A DNA stretch of 6,750 bases. It comes from an uncultured Holosporaceae bacterium. Its GTDB lineage: Bacteria > Pseudomonadota > Alphaproteobacteria > CAISOG01. Shown here one piece after another: positions 5,608-6,750 of the stretch (its first letter is position 1; every line of letters starts with the position of its first letter). The notes under the pieces are model-generated. The model was not told the DNA's origin, ran no database searches, and worked only from the letters and a program-made list of their open reading frames with translations. Made by a program: the position numbers and the translations under genes. The stretch spans positions 1-6,750 of the forward strand of contig CAISOG010000003.1 of NCBI GenBank assembly GCA_903887035.1, written 5' to 3'.

Positions 5608-6750
5608 CCAGCGCAACAGCTCACCCAACAGGTTATCGCACCCCTGCCCCGTAAGGGCGGACAACAGCATCGGGTGTTGACCTGGCGGAGCAAACAGCTC
5701 TGCCCCTGGTTCCACCCGATCCAATTTGTTGGCAATCATCCATACGGGCGGCATCGGCAAATCACGTTGCGCAAACAGGTTGGCCAGGGTTTGATTGACC
5801 GTTTCCACCCGGCGGGGCGCCTCAGCGCTGCTGACATCATAGACATGCAGCAACAGATCGGCGCGCACTACCTCCTCCAACGTGGCCTGAAAGGCGGCGA
5901 TTAACTGGGTTGGGATATCGCGGATAAAGCCGACGGTATCGCTTAGCAGGATGGTTGCGCCATCGTCGCCGCCACTGCCACTGCCATTGCCATTGTTGTC
6001 TTTTTGCTCTGCGGTAGCGGGCAGATGGACGCGACGGATGGTGGGATCCAGGGTGGCAAAAACCATATCATGAGCAAAAGCCTGCGACTTGGTCAGGCGG
6101 TTAAACAGCGTCGATTTACCGCTGTTGGTATAGCCGACCAGCGCGATCAGGGGCATCGAACTTTGCTGGCGACCACGGCGTTGCAGGGTGCGCCCCGCCA
6201 CCACCTTAACCAGATCCGCCTTAATTTTTCGGATGCGATTGGCAATCAGGCGGCGGTCGATCTCCAACTGCGACTCCCCAGGCCCCGCCATAAAGCCCAC
6301 CCCGCCGCGTTGCCGCTCCAGGTGCGTCCAGCTGCGAACCAGGCGGCTGCGTAGATAAGTTTGCTGCGCCAATTCCACCTGCAACCGCCCCTCATGGGTG
6401 GCGGCGCGATCGGCAAAAATCTCAAGGATTAGGCCATGACGGTCAATAACCTTAGCATCCAAGGCTTTTTCCAGATTGCGTTGCTGAATCGGGGTCAGGG
6501 GATGGTCGACATACAACAGCGGCGCCCCATGCTGATGCAACATCTCCTTAAGCTGCTCAATATGCCCCGTTCCCATCAGGGTGGCTGGCCGAGGCTGACT
6601 AAGATTCAGGCGGTGGGTAAAAACGGGATGCAGGGTCAGGGCGACTGCTAAGGCCTGCGCCTCAGCCAAATCGTCCTCAACTTGCTGATCATCTGGCCAA
6701 TGAGCCTTATCGCGCTGCCTTTTTATATAAGGTTTAACGATCCCAACCCG
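5569..6750 (-). CDS. hflX: GTPase HflX (partial, N-terminus beyond the right edge)
   Basis: HflX is a ribosome-binding GTPase that splits stalled 70S ribosomes under stress. The visible 393 residues begin RVGIVKPYIKR and stay open to the window edge, with no start in view. A TTG at 6669 is in frame, but conserved-looking sequence continues upstream of it, so I treat the gene as truncated by the window rather than starting there. The N-terminal HflX domain covers about 30-195, including MGTGHIEQL (59-67) and GPGESQLEIDRR (156-167). The G domain follows: G1 GYTNSGKST (206-214), switch segment FATLDPT (231-237), G3 DTVGF (271-275), G4 NKLD (341-344) and G5 SAL (364-366). An Asn/Gly/Ser/Asp-rich insert at about 247-264 separates the strands before G3 and is absent from typical members. 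In many bacteria hflX follows hfq, which would lie off the right edge. Confidence 0.95.
   Translation of the reverse strand, partial: RVGIVKPYIKRQRDKAHWPDDQQVEDDLAEAQALAVALTLHPVFTHRLNLSQPRPATLMGTGHIEQLKEMLHQHGAPLLYVDHPLTPIQQRNLEKALDAKVIDRHGLILEIFADRAATHEGRLQVELAQQTYLRSRLVRSWTHLERQRGGVGFMAGPGESQLEIDRRLIANRIRKIKADLVKVVAGRTLQRRGRQQSSMPLIALVGYTNSGKSTLFNRLTKSQAFAHDMVFATLDPTIRRVHLPATAEQKDNNGNGSGSGGDDGATILLSDTVGFIRDIPTQLIAAFQATLEEVVRADLLLHVYDVSSAEAPRRVETVNQTLANLFAQRDLPMPPVWMIANKLDRVEPGAELFAPPGQHPMLLSALTGQGCDNLLGELLRWLKSHRLVHEKLL
5971..5994 (-). repeat. Hexanucleotide tandem repeat inside hflX
   Basis: There are four consecutive copies of GCCAYT on the plus strand (two GCCACT, then two GCCATT). In hflX these read as alternating Asn-Gly and Ser-Gly dipeptides (about residues 253-260). 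The six-base unit keeps the frame, so copy-number change would lengthen or shorten a loop of the GTPase domain without breaking the gene. Confidence 0.75.

Noticed and set aside
6667..6669. TTG as the start codon of hflX
   Set aside because: The frame continues without a stop to the window edge (6750), and the upstream residues look like real HflX N-terminal sequence, so the start lies outside the window.

Overview
This window reads as ordinary chromosomal DNA from a moderately GC-rich alphaproteobacterium. The support is the NAD-pocket region of the GAPDH, the coiled-coil gene next to zapA divergent from tkt, and a UbiH/Coq6-type ubiquinone hydroxylase. The window is almost entirely coding, and no non-coding stretch exceeds about 100 bases. 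I see no rRNA, tRNA, CRISPR array, insertion sequence, prophage, origin or toxin-antitoxin pair.

Left half, minus strand: three central-carbon genes in the order tkt (transketolase, complete), gap (glyceraldehyde-3-phosphate dehydrogenase, complete) and a DhnA-type class I fructose-bisphosphate aldolase. The aldolase is cut by the left edge after its first 133 residues. The spacers are 95 and 66 bp, with a plausible extra promoter ahead of gap. The products interconvert triose, tetrose, pentose and hexose phosphates: transketolase makes or uses glyceraldehyde-3-phosphate, GAPDH oxidises it, and aldolase condenses or cleaves it. No pgk lies between gap and the aldolase.

Middle, plus strand: a 76-bp divergent spacer separates tkt from a tightly packed three-gene unit. 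It encodes a small coiled-coil protein (ZauP/DUF4164-like), ZapA, and an FAD-dependent ubiquinone-biosynthesis hydroxylase. Both junctions are 4-bp ATGA overlaps, which suggests translational coupling. The first two genes are expected to act together at the FtsZ ring. The hydroxylase serves respiration and has no obvious direct link to division.

Right, minus strand: hflX, a ribosome-associated GTPase, converges on the hydroxylase gene. The two coding sequences overlap tail-to-tail by 39 bp. hflX stays open to the right edge, so its true start lies outside the window. Its G domain carries an unusual Asn/Ser-Gly insert encoded by a hexanucleotide repeat.

I found no new multi-gene system. The points worth a second look are the division/quinone gene packing, the hflX microsatellite insert, the codon-aligned convergent overlap, and small leader and repeat features around the coiled-coil gene.
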